NCBI RefSeq assembly: GCF_012396365.1
Contig: NZ_JAAXPG010000005.1
Coordinates: forward strand, 62,001-126,000
Length of the DNA stretch: 64,000 nt
Direction of reading: 5' to 3'
Origin: Nocardiopsis alborubida
GTDB lineage: Bacteria > Actinomycetota > Actinomycetes > Streptosporangiales > Streptosporangiaceae
Below the pieces are notes generated by a model. It had not been told where the DNA came from. It did not search any database and saw only the letters and a program-made list of their open reading frames with translations. Made by a program: the position numbers and the translations under genes. Below, piece by piece: positions 1-7,980 of this stretch; within the stretch, counting starts at the first letter, position 1, and each line of letters begins with the position of its first letter.

Positions 1-2
1 AG

Positions 3-368
3 CCCACGGGCAACATCGGCCTGGGCTTCGCGATCCCGTCGGCGGAGGTCGACCGCGTCGTCAACCGCCTCATCGAGTACGGCGAGACCAGCTACGCCGA
101 CATCGGGGCCGAGATCGACCTGGACAGCCCGGTCGCGGGCGCGGTCATCGCCGACGGCGGGAACGCGGTGGAGAGCGGCGGCCCGGCGGACCAGGCGGGT
201 CTGGAGCCGGGCGACGTCATCCTCTCCCTGGACGGGCGCCCGGTGAACTCGGGCCAGGAGCTGCTCGCCATGCTGCGCAGCCGCAGCCCGGGCGACGAGA
301 TCGAGATCGAGTACGACCGCGACGGCCAGCGCGAGACCGTCACGGTCACGCTGGGCTCGTCGGACTGA
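3..368 (+). CDS. HtrA-like serine protease with PDZ domain, 3' end only
   Basis: The reading frame enters from the left edge and ends at a TGA at 366-368, so only the last 121 residues are present. It begins with PTGNIGLGFAIPS, the typical end of a trypsin-like HtrA/DegP/PepD protease domain, followed by a PDZ domain (roughly residues 30-118 of the fragment). The PDZ has the usual hydrophobic core around 'GLEPGDVILSLDG' and a closing beta strand before the stop. In actinobacteria such proteins are usually membrane-anchored envelope proteases acting outside the membrane. The catalytic His, Asp and Ser lie outside the window, so activity cannot be judged. A strong hairpin follows the stop. Confidence 0.85.
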   Translation, partial: PTGNIGLGFAIPSAEVDRVVNRLIEYGETSYADIGAEIDLDSPVAGAVIADGGNAVESGGPADQAGLEPGDVILSLDGRPVNSGQELLAMLRSRSPGDEIEIEYDRDGQRETVTVTLGSSD

Positions 369-426
369 CCGACCCGGCCCGGCAGTCCCGGTCTGGCCGC
401 CGCGGACCGGCCGTCCCGGACACACG

Positions 427-459
427 CGAGGCCCCCGAGCCCGGAGCTCGGGGGCCTCG
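427..459. terminator. Inverted repeat, likely bidirectional terminator
   Basis: A 14-bp perfect stem (427-440 with 446-459) closes a 5-nt loop between the convergent protease and apbC genes. There is no clear T-tract, as is common in high-GC actinobacteria. Confidence 0.75.
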
Positions 460-547
460 TTCCCGTCCGGGGCCGCGGCCCCTGAAGAGGTGTCGTCCGG
501 AGCCCGGACATGGGCCGAAGCGAAGCGGGGGCCCAGAGGAACGCTGT

Positions 548-1687
548 CTAGCGGCCCGCCGGGGAGATGCCCAGCTGCATACCGGCCAGCCCGCGGGGCT
601 TGCCGACCAGGGTGTCGGCGATCGAGGTGATCACCCTGCTGGCCTCGGCCTCGGGGGTGGTCAGCACCAGGGGCTTGCCCTCGTCGCCGCCCTCGCGAAG
701 CCGGGTGTCCAGGGGCACCTGGCCCAGCAGCGGGATGTCCGTGCCCAGCGTCCGGGTGAGGGCGTCGGCGACCGTGCGGCCACCGCCCTCACCGAACAGG
801 TGGACCGGCTCCCCGCCGTCCGGCGGCAGGTAGTACGACATGTTCTCGATCACGCCCGCGATCCGCTGGTGGGTCTGGGCGGTGATGGCGCCCGCGCGCT
901 CGGCGACCTCGGCGGCGGCCTGCTGCGGTGTGGTCACCACGAGCAGCTCCGCGTTGGGCAGCAGCTGCGCGGTGGAGATGGCGATGTCACCGGTGCCCGG
1001 GGGCAGGTCCATCAGCAGCACGTCCAGGTCGCCCCAGAACACGTCCGACAGGAACTGCTGGAGGGCGCGGTGCAGCATCGGTCCCCGCCACACCACAGGC
1101 TGGTTGCCCTGCGTGAACATGCCGACCGAGATGACCTTGATGTCATGCGCGGTGGGCGGCAGGATCATGTCCTCGACCTTGGTCGGGAAGTCCGACGCGC
1201 CGAGCATGCGGGGCACCGAGTGGCCGTAGATGTCGGCGTCCACGACGCCGACCTTGTGGCCCTGGGCGGCCATGGCCGCGGCCAGGTTCACGGTGACGGA
1301 GGACTTGCCGACACCGCCCTTGCCGGAGGCGACGGCGAAGACGCGGGTGAGCGAGTTCGGCTTGGCGAAGGGGATCTCCTTCTCCGCCTGGCCGCCGCGC
1401 AGCTTGGTCTGGAGTTCCTTGCGCTGCTCGTCGCTCATCACGTCGAGCTCGACGCGCACGGAGGTGACCCCGGCGACCTTGGTCACCGCGGCGGTCACGT
1501 CCTTCTCGATACGGCCCTTCATCGGGCATCCGGCCACCGTGAGGTAGATGCCGACGCTCACGGTACCGTCGTCGGCGATGTCGACGCTCTTGACCATGCC
1601 GAGATCGGTGATGGGGCGGTGGATCTCCGGGTCTTGCACCGTGGCCAGGGCTGTGTGCACCTGCTCGGTGGATGGTGTGGAGGACAT
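548..1687 (-). CDS. apbC: Mrp/ApbC family iron-sulfur carrier ATPase
   Basis: A 379-residue cytosolic P-loop ATPase of the MinD/Mrp class, expected to carry or transfer Fe-S clusters. Residues 1-95 form a MIP18/DUF59 domain (PEIHRPITDLGMV and VAGCPMKGRI). The ATPase follows, with the deviant Walker A GKGGVGKSS at 122-130 and the switch-like VDADIYGHSVPRML. The C-terminal CxxC used for cluster binding in many Mrp proteins is absent: after IENMSYYLPP the chain runs into DGGEPVHLFGEGG. I recall similar loss in other actinobacterial homologues. The ATG lies 7 nt from a -10-like TACGAT with no Shine-Dalgarno sequence, suggesting a leaderless transcript. Convergent with the protease gene. Confidence 0.9.
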   Translation of the reverse strand: MSSTPSTEQVHTALATVQDPEIHRPITDLGMVKSVDIADDGTVSVGIYLTVAGCPMKGRIEKDVTAAVTKVAGVTSVRVELDVMSDEQRKELQTKLRGGQAEKEIPFAKPNSLTRVFAVASGKGGVGKSSVTVNLAAAMAAQGHKVGVVDADIYGHSVPRMLGASDFPTKVEDMILPPTAHDIKVISVGMFTQGNQPVVWRGPMLHRALQQFLSDVFWGDLDVLLMDLPPGTGDIAISTAQLLPNAELLVVTTPQQAAAEVAERAGAITAQTHQRIAGVIENMSYYLPPDGGEPVHLFGEGGGRTVADALTRTLGTDIPLLGQVPLDTRLREGGDEGKPLVLTTPEAEASRVITSIADTLVGKPRGLAGMQLGISPAGR

Positions 1688-2021
1688 GTGCTCAATCGTA
1701 GGTCAGCGGGACGGGACGGCGGCCTGCCGGATCGCTCCCGCGGGCCATCTCCTTCAACGAGGGCGCCGCGCCGCGCATTCCGTGTCCCCCTGACCGGTGC
1801 CGTGCGGCCTCCGCCACGGCGGTGCGCCACGAGGCCGGTGGAAGGGCGGGGGAGGGGCCGCAGGGAAGGGTGTGAGGGATGTCGCGGGGGAGGCGGGGCG
1901 CGGAGGGAGCCGTCCGGCACCGTGCGCACCACCCTGTGCACCCTGTGCGTGTCGTGACCAGGCGATAACGGCGTGGCCTTAACGCTGGCAATACATGCCC
2001 GGATAGTAGTCTCGGCGCACG
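1688..2021. other. Intergenic region between divergent genes
   Basis: About 330 bases separate apbC (left) from the CPBP protease (right). Apart from the apbC -10-like hexamer I see no gene, RNA or convincing hairpin. Open frames here look like chance high-GC frames. Confidence 0.6.
1695..1700 (-). promoter_or_regulatory. -10-like hexamer for apbC, leaderless arrangement
   Basis: TACGAT on the minus strand is followed by exactly 7 nt and then the apbC ATG, so transcription would start at or within a base or two of the start codon. No good -35 is evident. The same hexamer and spacing recur at two other genes in this window. Confidence 0.5.
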
Positions 2022-3230
2022 ATGGGAAATGTGCCGCCACCGCCTGGTTCGTCCTGGCCCGCCGCGCCCGAGGGGCCGGAGGGGCGGGCTGCCGGGGCCT
2101 ACACACAGGAGCAGACCTGGGCGGATCCTCCCGGAGGGGGGAGGCTGACGCCGCCCGGGGGCTACGCCGTGGCCGCCGCCGACCCGGACGTGTGGGCCTG
2201 GCCGCCGCCGAGACCGGTGCGCAGGAACCACTTCGCCCGCGCGGAACTCCCCGAGGACGAGTCCTACCACAGGCTGGGCCGGACGTCCCGCTTCCGCTGG
2301 TGGTTCACGCCGCTCACCCTGGCCGTCCTCGCGGTCCTGGTCTTCTTCCTGTGGATGGCCATCATCCTGTCGGTGACGATCGTGGCGATCATCAACGGCA
2401 GCGGGCTGGCCCCGGACTCGGTCACCCTGAGCGTGATCGCCGAGATGGCCTTCGGACTCCTGGCGTCGGCGCTGTTCATCCCCATCGTCCTCTTCCTGGT
2501 CCGCGTCGTGCAGTGGCGCCGGATCGGTTCCCTGTTCTCCGTCGAGGGGCGGATGCGCTGGGGCTGGCTGGTCCGCTGCACGGCGGTGGCGATCGTCCCG
2601 GTCGCCCTGTGCGTCGTGGCCTTCCTGCCGCTGGCCGAACTCCTCCGGCCCGACCTGGTGCCCCGGGGGGCCTCCGGCGGAACCGAGGTGTTCGCCGCGG
2701 CGATGACCGTCATCGTGCTGCTGGTGCCGTTGCAGTCGGCGGCCGAGGAGCTGACCCTGCGCGGCATGCTCATGCAGCTGGTGGGCGCGCTCGGCGCCCG
2801 CTCCGACGAGCGGCGCGGCGGGTCCGCGGTCTCGCGGGTCCTGCGCTCCCCGGGCCTGGCCGTCCTGGCCAGCGGAACCCTGTTCGCGGCGCTGTACCTG
2901 GCCACGCACCCGGGCGACCCGTGGACCACCGCGGCGCTCGCGGTGATGGGGCTGGGGATGTCCTGGCTGACCCTGCGCACGGGCGGTCTGGAGGCGGCGA
3001 TCGGCCTGCACGTGGTCAACAGCCTCGTGCAGTTCACGCTGTGCGTGTTCGAGGGCCGCATGGAGCAGATCGGCACGGGGGTCATGGTCGGCTCGGGCCT
3101 GCCCCTGGGAGCGGGCACACCGCTGGTGCTGGTGCTGTCCCTGATCCAGGTGGGGCTGTACGTGCTGGCGGTGGTGTGGCTGGCCGGCCGCCGCGGGGTG
3201 CGGCGCAGGAGCGCGGCCGCGACGCGTTAG
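2022..3230 (+). CDS. CPBP family intramembrane metalloprotease
   Basis: A 402-residue multi-pass membrane protein. A Pro/Gly-rich cytosolic head of about 80 residues precedes some eight hydrophobic segments. The family signature EExxxR is present as EELTLRG (E242, E243, R247), and a second-motif His (H296 in ATHPGD) and a further His in IGLHVVNS are in place, so the Abi/CAAX-type active site looks intact. Family members act as membrane proteases, sometimes in prenyl-protein processing or bacteriocin immunity; the substrate here is unknown. The ATG at 2022 starts the Pro-rich head; no strong ribosome site is seen. Its stop overlaps the stop of the opposing gtrA-like gene. Confidence 0.85.
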   Translation: MGNVPPPPGSSWPAAPEGPEGRAAGAYTQEQTWADPPGGGRLTPPGGYAVAAADPDVWAWPPPRPVRRNHFARAELPEDESYHRLGRTSRFRWWFTPLTLAVLAVLVFFLWMAIILSVTIVAIINGSGLAPDSVTLSVIAEMAFGLLASALFIPIVLFLVRVVQWRRIGSLFSVEGRMRWGWLVRCTAVAIVPVALCVVAFLPLAELLRPDLVPRGASGGTEVFAAAMTVIVLLVPLQSAAEELTLRGMLMQLVGALGARSDERRGGSAVSRVLRSPGLAVLASGTLFAALYLATHPGDPWTTAALAVMGLGMSWLTLRTGGLEAAIGLHVVNSLVQFTLCVFEGRMEQIGTGVMVGSGLPLGAGTPLVLVLSLIQVGLYVLAVVWLAGRRGVRRRSAAATR

Positions 3231-3736
3231 AGGCCTCGGACCCCGGGCCGGGCGACCGGCTCGCCGGCGGGGGCCTCCGCGTGCCCGCGGACCGGGTCGC
3301 CGCTCCGCTCGGGGAACACCCACGCGCGGTAGGAGAAGAACCGGAAGAGCGTGCCCAGGCCCACCCCCACCACGTTGCCCGCGATGTTGCTCGCGAGCGG
3401 GCCGTCGAACCCCAGCACGTACACCGAGAAGCCCAGGCAGGCCAGCTGGAGGAGCATCCCGACGCCGTTCATCAGCAGGAACAGCGCGGTCTCGCGGCCG
3501 TAGCCGGTCCGGGCCCGGTCGCCGAAGGTCCAGAACCGGTTGCCGACGAACGCCACCGCGATCGAGCACAGCGTCCCGACCACCTGCCCGGTGAGAGGAC
3601 CCGCCCCGGCCGCGCTCCACAGCAGGTTGGTCGTCCCCAGCTGCACCACGTAGGCCACGGCACCCACGGAGCCGAACTTTCCCACCTCCCGGACGAGCTT
3701 GGCGATCCTGGGGTGGCGGGAGAGGAAGTTCCGCAC
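3227..3736 (-). CDS. GtrA-like membrane protein
   Basis: A 169-residue protein with four predicted membrane segments and the GtrA family beginning (VREVGKFGSVGAVAYVVQLG). Family members are thought to help flip or supply polyprenyl-linked sugars for surface glycans. It fits the glycan character of the region but has no glycosyltransferase partner directly beside it. The GTG at 3736 is chosen because CGGAGG lies 8 nt upstream. The charged N-terminus and a tail of about 30 Pro/Arg/Gly-rich residues are probably cytosolic. It is convergent with the CPBP gene: the two stops share bases 3227-3230. Confidence 0.85.
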   Translation of the reverse strand: MRNFLSRHPRIAKLVREVGKFGSVGAVAYVVQLGTTNLLWSAAGAGPLTGQVVGTLCSIAVAFVGNRFWTFGDRARTGYGRETALFLLMNGVGMLLQLACLGFSVYVLGFDGPLASNIAGNVVGVGLGTLFRFFSYRAWVFPERSGDPVRGHAEAPAGEPVARPGVRGL

Positions 3737-3852
3737 GGTCTGCGCCTCCGGTCCTGTGGTCGGGATGGTCGGGCCCGCCTCCGCGCGGACCCGTCTCGGC
3801 CGGGCCGCCGACCGGGGGCGGCGGGGGCCTGGGACCGCCGCGTTCGCACGCC

Positions 3853-3889
3853 CTAGACTCTAGCCGGGGGTCGCACCAGGACCCCGGCC
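3853..3889 (+). promoter_or_regulatory. Palindrome and hairpin in the purK leader
   Basis: An 11-bp palindrome CTAGACTCTAG (3853-3863) is followed at once by a GC-rich hairpin (about 3864-3889, GGGGTC with GACCCC around a 7-nt loop). They lie about 90 nt before purK. TAGACT could be a -10 element; an operator or attenuator role is a guess. Confidence 0.25.
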
Positions 3890-3976
3890 GCGGGTTCCGA
3901 GCCGATCCGGCCAGGTCCCGCCGCGCGGGGCCGTCCCGTCACCGCGGTTGACGAGCAGCATGTGAGTTGAGGAACT

Positions 3977-5134
3977 GTGAGCGAGCGTAACCGCACCGTC
4001 CCGCGCGTGGGAATGGTGGGAGGGGGCCAACTCTCCCGGATGACCCACCAGGCGGGCATCGCCCTGGGGGTCGACTTCTCGGTACTGGCGGCCAGCCCCA
4101 CCGACAGCGCCGCGCTGGTGTGCGGTGACGTCTCCCTTGGCGACGACCGCGGCCTCGACGACGTCCTGGCCTTCGCCAAGGCCCACGACGTCGTCACCTT
4201 CGACCACGAGCACGTGCCCGAGCCCGTCCTGCGCGCGGTCGAGGAGGCCGGGGGCCTGCTGCGCCCGGGCCGCGACGCGCTGCGCTTCGCCCAGGACAAA
4301 CTGCGCATGCGTACCCGCATGGCCGAGCTGGACGCGCCTTCGCCGCGCTGGCGGGCCGTCACCACCCTGGAGCACGTCACCGCCTTCGCCGGGGAGACCG
4401 GGTGGCCGGTCGTGCTCAAGGCCGCCCGCGGCGGCTACGACGGCAAGGGCGTGTGGGTCGTCGGCGGCGCCGACGAGGCGCGCGGGGTCGTGGACCGCGC
4501 CGCCGCCGAGGAGGTGCCGCTCCTGGTCGAGGAGAAGGTGGACTTCTCGCGCGAGCTCGCCGTGCAGGTCGCCCGCTCCCCGCACGGGCAGGTCGCGGTC
4601 TATCCGGTCGTGGAGACCGTGCAGCGCGGCGGCATCTGCCACGAGGTGATCGCCCCCGCCCCGGGCCTGTCCGAGGACAAGGCCACCCGCGCCCAGCAGC
4701 TGGCCATCGAGATCGCCCAGGCACTGGACGTGACCGGGGTCCTGGCCGTGGAGCTGTTCGAGACCGCCGACGGCGTGGTCGTCAACGAGCTGGCCATGCG
4801 CCCGCACAACTCCGGCCACTGGAGCATCGAGGGCGCGCGGACCTCCCAGTTCGAGCAGCACCTGAGGGCCGTGCTGAACCTGCCGCTGGGCTCGCCGCGC
4901 ACCAACGCGCCCTACACCGTCATGGCCAACCTGCTGGGCGGTGAGGACCCCGAGGTCTACCGCCGCTACCTGCACGTGATGGCGAAGGACCCCGAGGTGA
5001 AGGTGCACTTCTACGGCAAGGACGTGCGTCCGGGCCGCAAGATCGGGCACGTCACCGTGATGGGTGAGGACTACCGGGACCTGCTGGCGCGCGCGCGAGA
5101 CGCCGCCGCCTACCTGCGAGGAGACGAACAGTGA
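3977..5134 (+). CDS. purK: N5-carboxyaminoimidazole ribonucleotide synthase PurK
   Basis: A 385-residue ATP-grasp enzyme that uses ATP and bicarbonate to carboxylate AIR to N5-CAIR in de novo purine synthesis. The N-terminal signature [11 protein letters not shown], the ATP-grasp loop [12 protein letters not shown], and the metal/ATP-binding tail [19 protein letters not shown] are all present and the length is normal. The GTG start at 3977 has GAGGA 5-6 nt upstream. The gene overlaps purE by GTGA, so the two enzymes are almost certainly translationally coupled, and PurE acts on PurK's unstable product. A palindrome and a hairpin lie in the leader. Confidence 0.97.
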   Translation: MSERNRTVPRVGMVGGGQLSRMTHQAGIALGVDFSVLAASPTDSAALVCGDVSLGDDRGLDDVLAFAKAHDVVTFDHEHVPEPVLRAVEEAGGLLRPGRDALRFAQDKLRMRTRMAELDAPSPRWRAVTTLEHVTAFAGETGWPVVLKAARGGYDGKGVWVVGGADEARGVVDRAAAEEVPLLVEEKVDFSRELAVQVARSPHGQVAVYPVVETVQRGGICHEVIAPAPGLSEDKATRAQQLAIEIAQALDVTGVLAVELFETADGVVVNELAMRPHNSGHWSIEGARTSQFEQHLRAVLNLPLGSPRTNAPYTVMANLLGGEDPEVYRRYLHVMAKDPEVKVHFYGKDVRPGRKIGHVTVMGEDYRDLLARARDAAAYLRGDEQ

Positions 5135-5685
5135 TCGACAGCGCCAACGGGCGGGACGCGAGGGGCCCCGTGGTGGGCATCGTGATGGGCTCGGACTCCG
5201 ACTGGCCGGTGATGCGGGAGGCGGCCGAGGCCCTGCGCGAGTTCGACGTCCCCTTCGAGGCCGACGTGGTCTCGGCGCACCGCATGCCGCACGAGATGAT
5301 CTCCTACGGAGCCGAGGCCGCCGGTCGCGGCCTGAAGGTGGTCATCGCCGGTGCGGGCGGGGCGGCCCACCTGCCGGGCATGCTGGCCTCGGTGACGACC
5401 CTGCCGGTGGTGGGCGTCCCGGTGCCGCTCAAGTACCTCGACGGCATGGACTCGCTGCTGTCCATCGTGCAGATGCCCGCCGGGGTGCCGGTGGCGACCG
5501 TGGCCGTGGGCGCGGCCCGCAACGCGGGTCTGCTGGCGGTGCGCATCCTGGCGGCCGGCGACCCCGCGCTCGCCGAGCGGATGGCCCGCTTCCAGGAGGA
5601 GCTGAAGGAGCAGGCCCACGCCAAGGGCGAGCGGCTGCGCCGCGAGGTGGAGAGCGGGGGCAGGCCCACCGGCTTCGGCCGCTAG
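5131..5685 (+). CDS. purE: N5-carboxyaminoimidazole ribonucleotide mutase PurE
   Basis: A 184-residue class I PurE, which moves the carboxylate of N5-CAIR to C4 to give CAIR. The substrate loop [13 protein letters not shown], the catalytic-histidine segment SAHRMPHEM and the glycine-rich [13 protein letters not shown] are intact. The GTG start lies inside the purK stop (GTGA). A strong hairpin 38 nt after the stop ends the two-gene operon. The last ~25 residues (charged, [11 protein letters not shown]) are an extension common in actinobacteria. Confidence 0.97.
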   Translation: MIDSANGRDARGPVVGIVMGSDSDWPVMREAAEALREFDVPFEADVVSAHRMPHEMISYGAEAAGRGLKVVIAGAGGAAHLPGMLASVTTLPVVGVPVPLKYLDGMDSLLSIVQMPAGVPVATVAVGAARNAGLLAVRILAAGDPALAERMARFQEELKEQAHAKGERLRREVESGGRPTGFGR

Positions 5686-5722
5686 CCCGCCGACGCCTCC
5701 AGGGCCCCGCCGACGCCCGAAC

Positions 5723-5754
5723 GGCCCCGGTACCCGTCCGCGGGTGCCGGGGCC
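5723..5754 (+). terminator. Hairpin after purKE
   Basis: A 14-bp stem (5723-5736 with 5741-5754, one G-T pair) closes a 4-nt loop between purE and the oppositely oriented tetR-type gene. It probably serves both. Confidence 0.75.
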
Positions 5755-5767
5755 CTCGCGTGCCCGC

Positions 5768-6340
5768 TCAGTCCTCGGCGGGCAGGAGGACGCGCAGCCC
5801 CTCGACCGCCTGGTCCACGGTCGGCAGCGCCTCGGGGTCGATGAGGTACTGGACGAGGTAGCCGGTGACGAAGTTGTAGGCCATGGAGCCCAGCCCGGCC
5901 TCGACGGAGGGGTCGACCTCCCCGGGGTCCAGGTCGAGCAGGAGCGCGGCCAGCCCCCTGCGGGCGTCCCGGAGGCCCTCGGCCAGGACGGTGCGGACAC
6001 CGTCGTCGAACTGGGCCTGTGCGTAGGCCTGGACACTGGCGACGAGCAGGTCGCGCTCCTCGGGCAGGGCCCGGAAGAGCGCGTCGAGCAGGACGCGCAG
6101 CCGGTCGGGCGGGGCCTCGGCGCGCGAGGCGCTGACGGCGGCCTCGAAGACGTCGCCCCACTCACCGGTCGCCTCGATCACGGCCGTGTTCATCAGGTTG
6201 TCCTTGGACCCGAAGTGGTACCCGATGGAGGCCAGGTGCGCCCCGGACGCGGCGGCGATGTCGCGCGCCGTGGTCTTGCCGTAGCCCTTCTCCACCAGGC
6301 ACTTCCTGGCACCCGCCAGCAGGTCTTCACGTTGGCTCAT
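5768..6340 (-). CDS. TetR family repressor of the adjacent efflux pump
   Basis: A 190-residue regulator. Residues 1-50 carry a standard TetR helix-turn-helix (REDLLAGARKCLVEKGYGKT, then IAAASGAHLASIGYHFGSKDNL). The remainder is a helical ligand-binding domain resembling TetR_C proteins that sense hydrophobic or cationic drugs. I place the start at the ATG at 6340 because the longer frame would run through the operator and promoter. It is divergent from an MFS exporter over a 70-bp gap with two ACGTACGTAC repeats, so it very likely represses that gene and itself. A -10-like TAGGAT ends 7 nt before its ATG. Confidence 0.9.
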   Translation of the reverse strand: MSQREDLLAGARKCLVEKGYGKTTARDIAAASGAHLASIGYHFGSKDNLMNTAVIEATGEWGDVFEAAVSASRAEAPPDRLRVLLDALFRALPEERDLLVASVQAYAQAQFDDGVRTVLAEGLRDARRGLAALLLDLDPGEVDPSVEAGLGSMAYNFVTGYLVQYLIDPEALPTVDQAVEGLRVLLPAED

Positions 6341-6347
6341 GCCCGCG

Positions 6348-6353
6348 ATCCTA
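6348..6353 (-). promoter_or_regulatory. -10-like hexamer for the tetR gene
   Basis: TAGGAT on the minus strand is followed by 7 nt and the ATG, with no ribosome site between, so the transcript would be leaderless. The -35 is poor, and the region just upstream holds the first ACGTACGTAC box. Confidence 0.4.
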
Positions 6354-6361
6354 GCATTTGA

Positions 6362-6400
6362 ACGTACGTACATATTGACACCCGATTTTGACGTACGTAC
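6362..6400. promoter_or_regulatory. Paired TetR operator boxes
   Basis: Two identical self-complementary boxes, ACGTACGTAC at 6362-6371 and 6391-6400, lie 29 bp apart centre to centre in the divergent region. The right box overlaps the -10 of the exporter promoter and the left box lies upstream of the tetR -10. Bound TetR dimers could therefore shut both promoters. Confidence 0.75.
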
Positions 6401-6403
6401 GAT
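6375..6403 (+). promoter_or_regulatory. Near-consensus promoter of the MFS exporter
   Basis: TTGACA (6375-6380), a 17-nt spacer, then TACGAT (6398-6403): a near-perfect housekeeping sigma-70-type promoter. The exporter ATG at 6411 lies 7 nt after the -10, so the message should be leaderless. The -10 overlaps the right ACGTACGTAC box. Confidence 0.8.
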
Positions 6404-6410
6404 CACGGCC

Positions 6411-7952
6411 ATGAACCCTCAACGTGCCACCGCCCGTACGTGGGCCGGACTGGTCTGCCTGCTCATCCCGGCGCTGCTGGTGTCCATGGACATCTCGGTG
6501 CTCTTCGTCGCCGCGCCCGCCATCGCCGAGGCGCTCCAGCCCACCTCCTCGCAGTGGCTGTGGATGATGGACGTCTACGGCTTCGTACTGGCCGGACTGC
6601 TCGTCACCATGGGAAGCCTGGGCGACCGGATCGGCCGCAGGCGGCTGCTGCTCACCGGCGGGGTGCTCTTCGGCGCCGCGTCCGTGCTGCTGGCGCTGGC
6701 GCCCACGGCGGAGCTGTTCATCGCCGGGCGGGTCCTGCTGGGCGCGGCCGGGGCGACCCTGGCCCCCTCCACGCTCTCCCTGGTCCGCGACATGTTCACC
6801 GACCCCCGGCAGCGCGGCACGGCGGTCGGCGCCTGGACCGTCGCCTTCACCGGCGGCGCGGTCGCCGGGCCGATCCTCGGCGGACTGCTCCTGGAGTTCT
6901 TCTGGTGGGGCTCGGTCTTCCTCGTCAACCTGCCGTTCATGGTCGTGCTGGTGGTCGCCGCGCCCCTGCTCGTCCCCGAGTCACGTGACCCGCGGGCGCC
7001 CGGCTTCGACCTGCCGGGCGCGGTCCTCTCGCTCGCCGCCGTCCTCGGCCTGGTCCACGCGGTCAAACGCCTGGCCGAGCACGGGACCGACCTCCACGCC
7101 CTCACCGCCCTGGCGGTCGGGGCGGTCCTCCTGGCGCTGTTCGTGCTGCGGCAGCGCCGCGCCGCGCACCCGCTGATGGACGTCTCGCTCTTCGCCCGCC
7201 CCGCGTTCGCCGCCGCGGTCAGCGGCAACACCGTCGTGGCCTTCGCCGCCGGGGGGATGGGGCTCCTGACCTTCACCTTCCTCCAGACCGTGCACGGTCT
7301 GAGCCCGCTCCACGCGGCCCTGTGGGGGCTGCCGACGCTCCTGGGCACCGTCCTGGGGGCGACCCTGGCCGGCGCGGCCGGGCCCCGGGTCCGCCCCGGC
7401 GCGCTCATGGCGGCAGGGCTGATCCTCAGCGCGGCGGGGTTCGCGGTCGTGGGCCTGGTGGACACCGACACGCACCTGGCGGTGTTCCTCGGCGGCTACA
7501 CCCTGCTGACCTGCGGAGTCGGGGTCGTCGCGACCCTGGCCAACACGCTGGTCCTGGCCACGGCGCCCCGCGAGCGCGCCGGTGCCGCCGCGGGGATCTC
7601 CGAGACCAGCACCGAGTTCGGCGCCGCCCTGGGCATCGCGGTCCTGGGGACCGCGGCCGCCACCGTCTACCGCACGTCCGTGGCGGACGAGCTGCCCTCG
7701 GTGGGCGGGGCCGCGGCCGAGACCGTCACCGGCGCCCTGGCCGCCGCCCCGGGGGCGCAGGACCCCGGAGCCCTGGTCGACGCGGCCTTCACCGCCTACA
7801 CGACCGGGGTCAGCACCGCCGCCCTCATCGGCGCGGGCGTCCTGGCCGCGGTCGCGCTCCTGGTCGCCGTCGCCCTGCGCGAGCTGCCCCCCGGGACCGG
7901 TGAGGAGTCCGGCGCGCCGGCCCCGGCCGACGACGCACCGGCCCGACCGTGA
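6411..7952 (+). CDS. MFS drug exporter, DHA2 (14-TM) type
   Basis: A 513-residue transporter of the EmrB/QacA/SmvA group, expected to export drugs or other toxic compounds using proton motive force. Motif A appears as GSLGDRIGRRRLLLTG, and motif C-like GAWTVAFTGGAVAGPILGG follows. Hydrophobic segments cover nearly all of the chain to about residue 495, followed by a short acidic, Pro-rich tail. The ATG at 6411 is chosen over an ATG 72 nt upstream because the upstream one precedes the promoter and operator. Its divergent TetR partner and operator make drug-inducible expression likely. It converges with the TNT gene 28 nt downstream. Confidence 0.92.
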   Translation: MNPQRATARTWAGLVCLLIPALLVSMDISVLFVAAPAIAEALQPTSSQWLWMMDVYGFVLAGLLVTMGSLGDRIGRRRLLLTGGVLFGAASVLLALAPTAELFIAGRVLLGAAGATLAPSTLSLVRDMFTDPRQRGTAVGAWTVAFTGGAVAGPILGGLLLEFFWWGSVFLVNLPFMVVLVVAAPLLVPESRDPRAPGFDLPGAVLSLAAVLGLVHAVKRLAEHGTDLHALTALAVGAVLLALFVLRQRRAAHPLMDVSLFARPAFAAAVSGNTVVAFAAGGMGLLTFTFLQTVHGLSPLHAALWGLPTLLGTVLGATLAGAAGPRVRPGALMAAGLILSAAGFAVVGLVDTDTHLAVFLGGYTLLTCGVGVVATLANTLVLATAPRERAGAAAGISETSTEFGAALGIAVLGTAAATVYRTSVADELPSVGGAAAETVTGALAAAPGAQDPGALVDAAFTAYTTGVSTAALIGAGVLAAVALLVAVALRELPPGTGEESGAPAPADDAPARP

Positions 7953-7980
7953 CCGGGCCGCCGTACGCGCCGGCGCCCGT

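Noticed and set aside
5744-6361. Plus-strand frame opposite the TetR gene
   Set aside because: It is antisense to a clear TetR protein with a typical helix-turn-helix.
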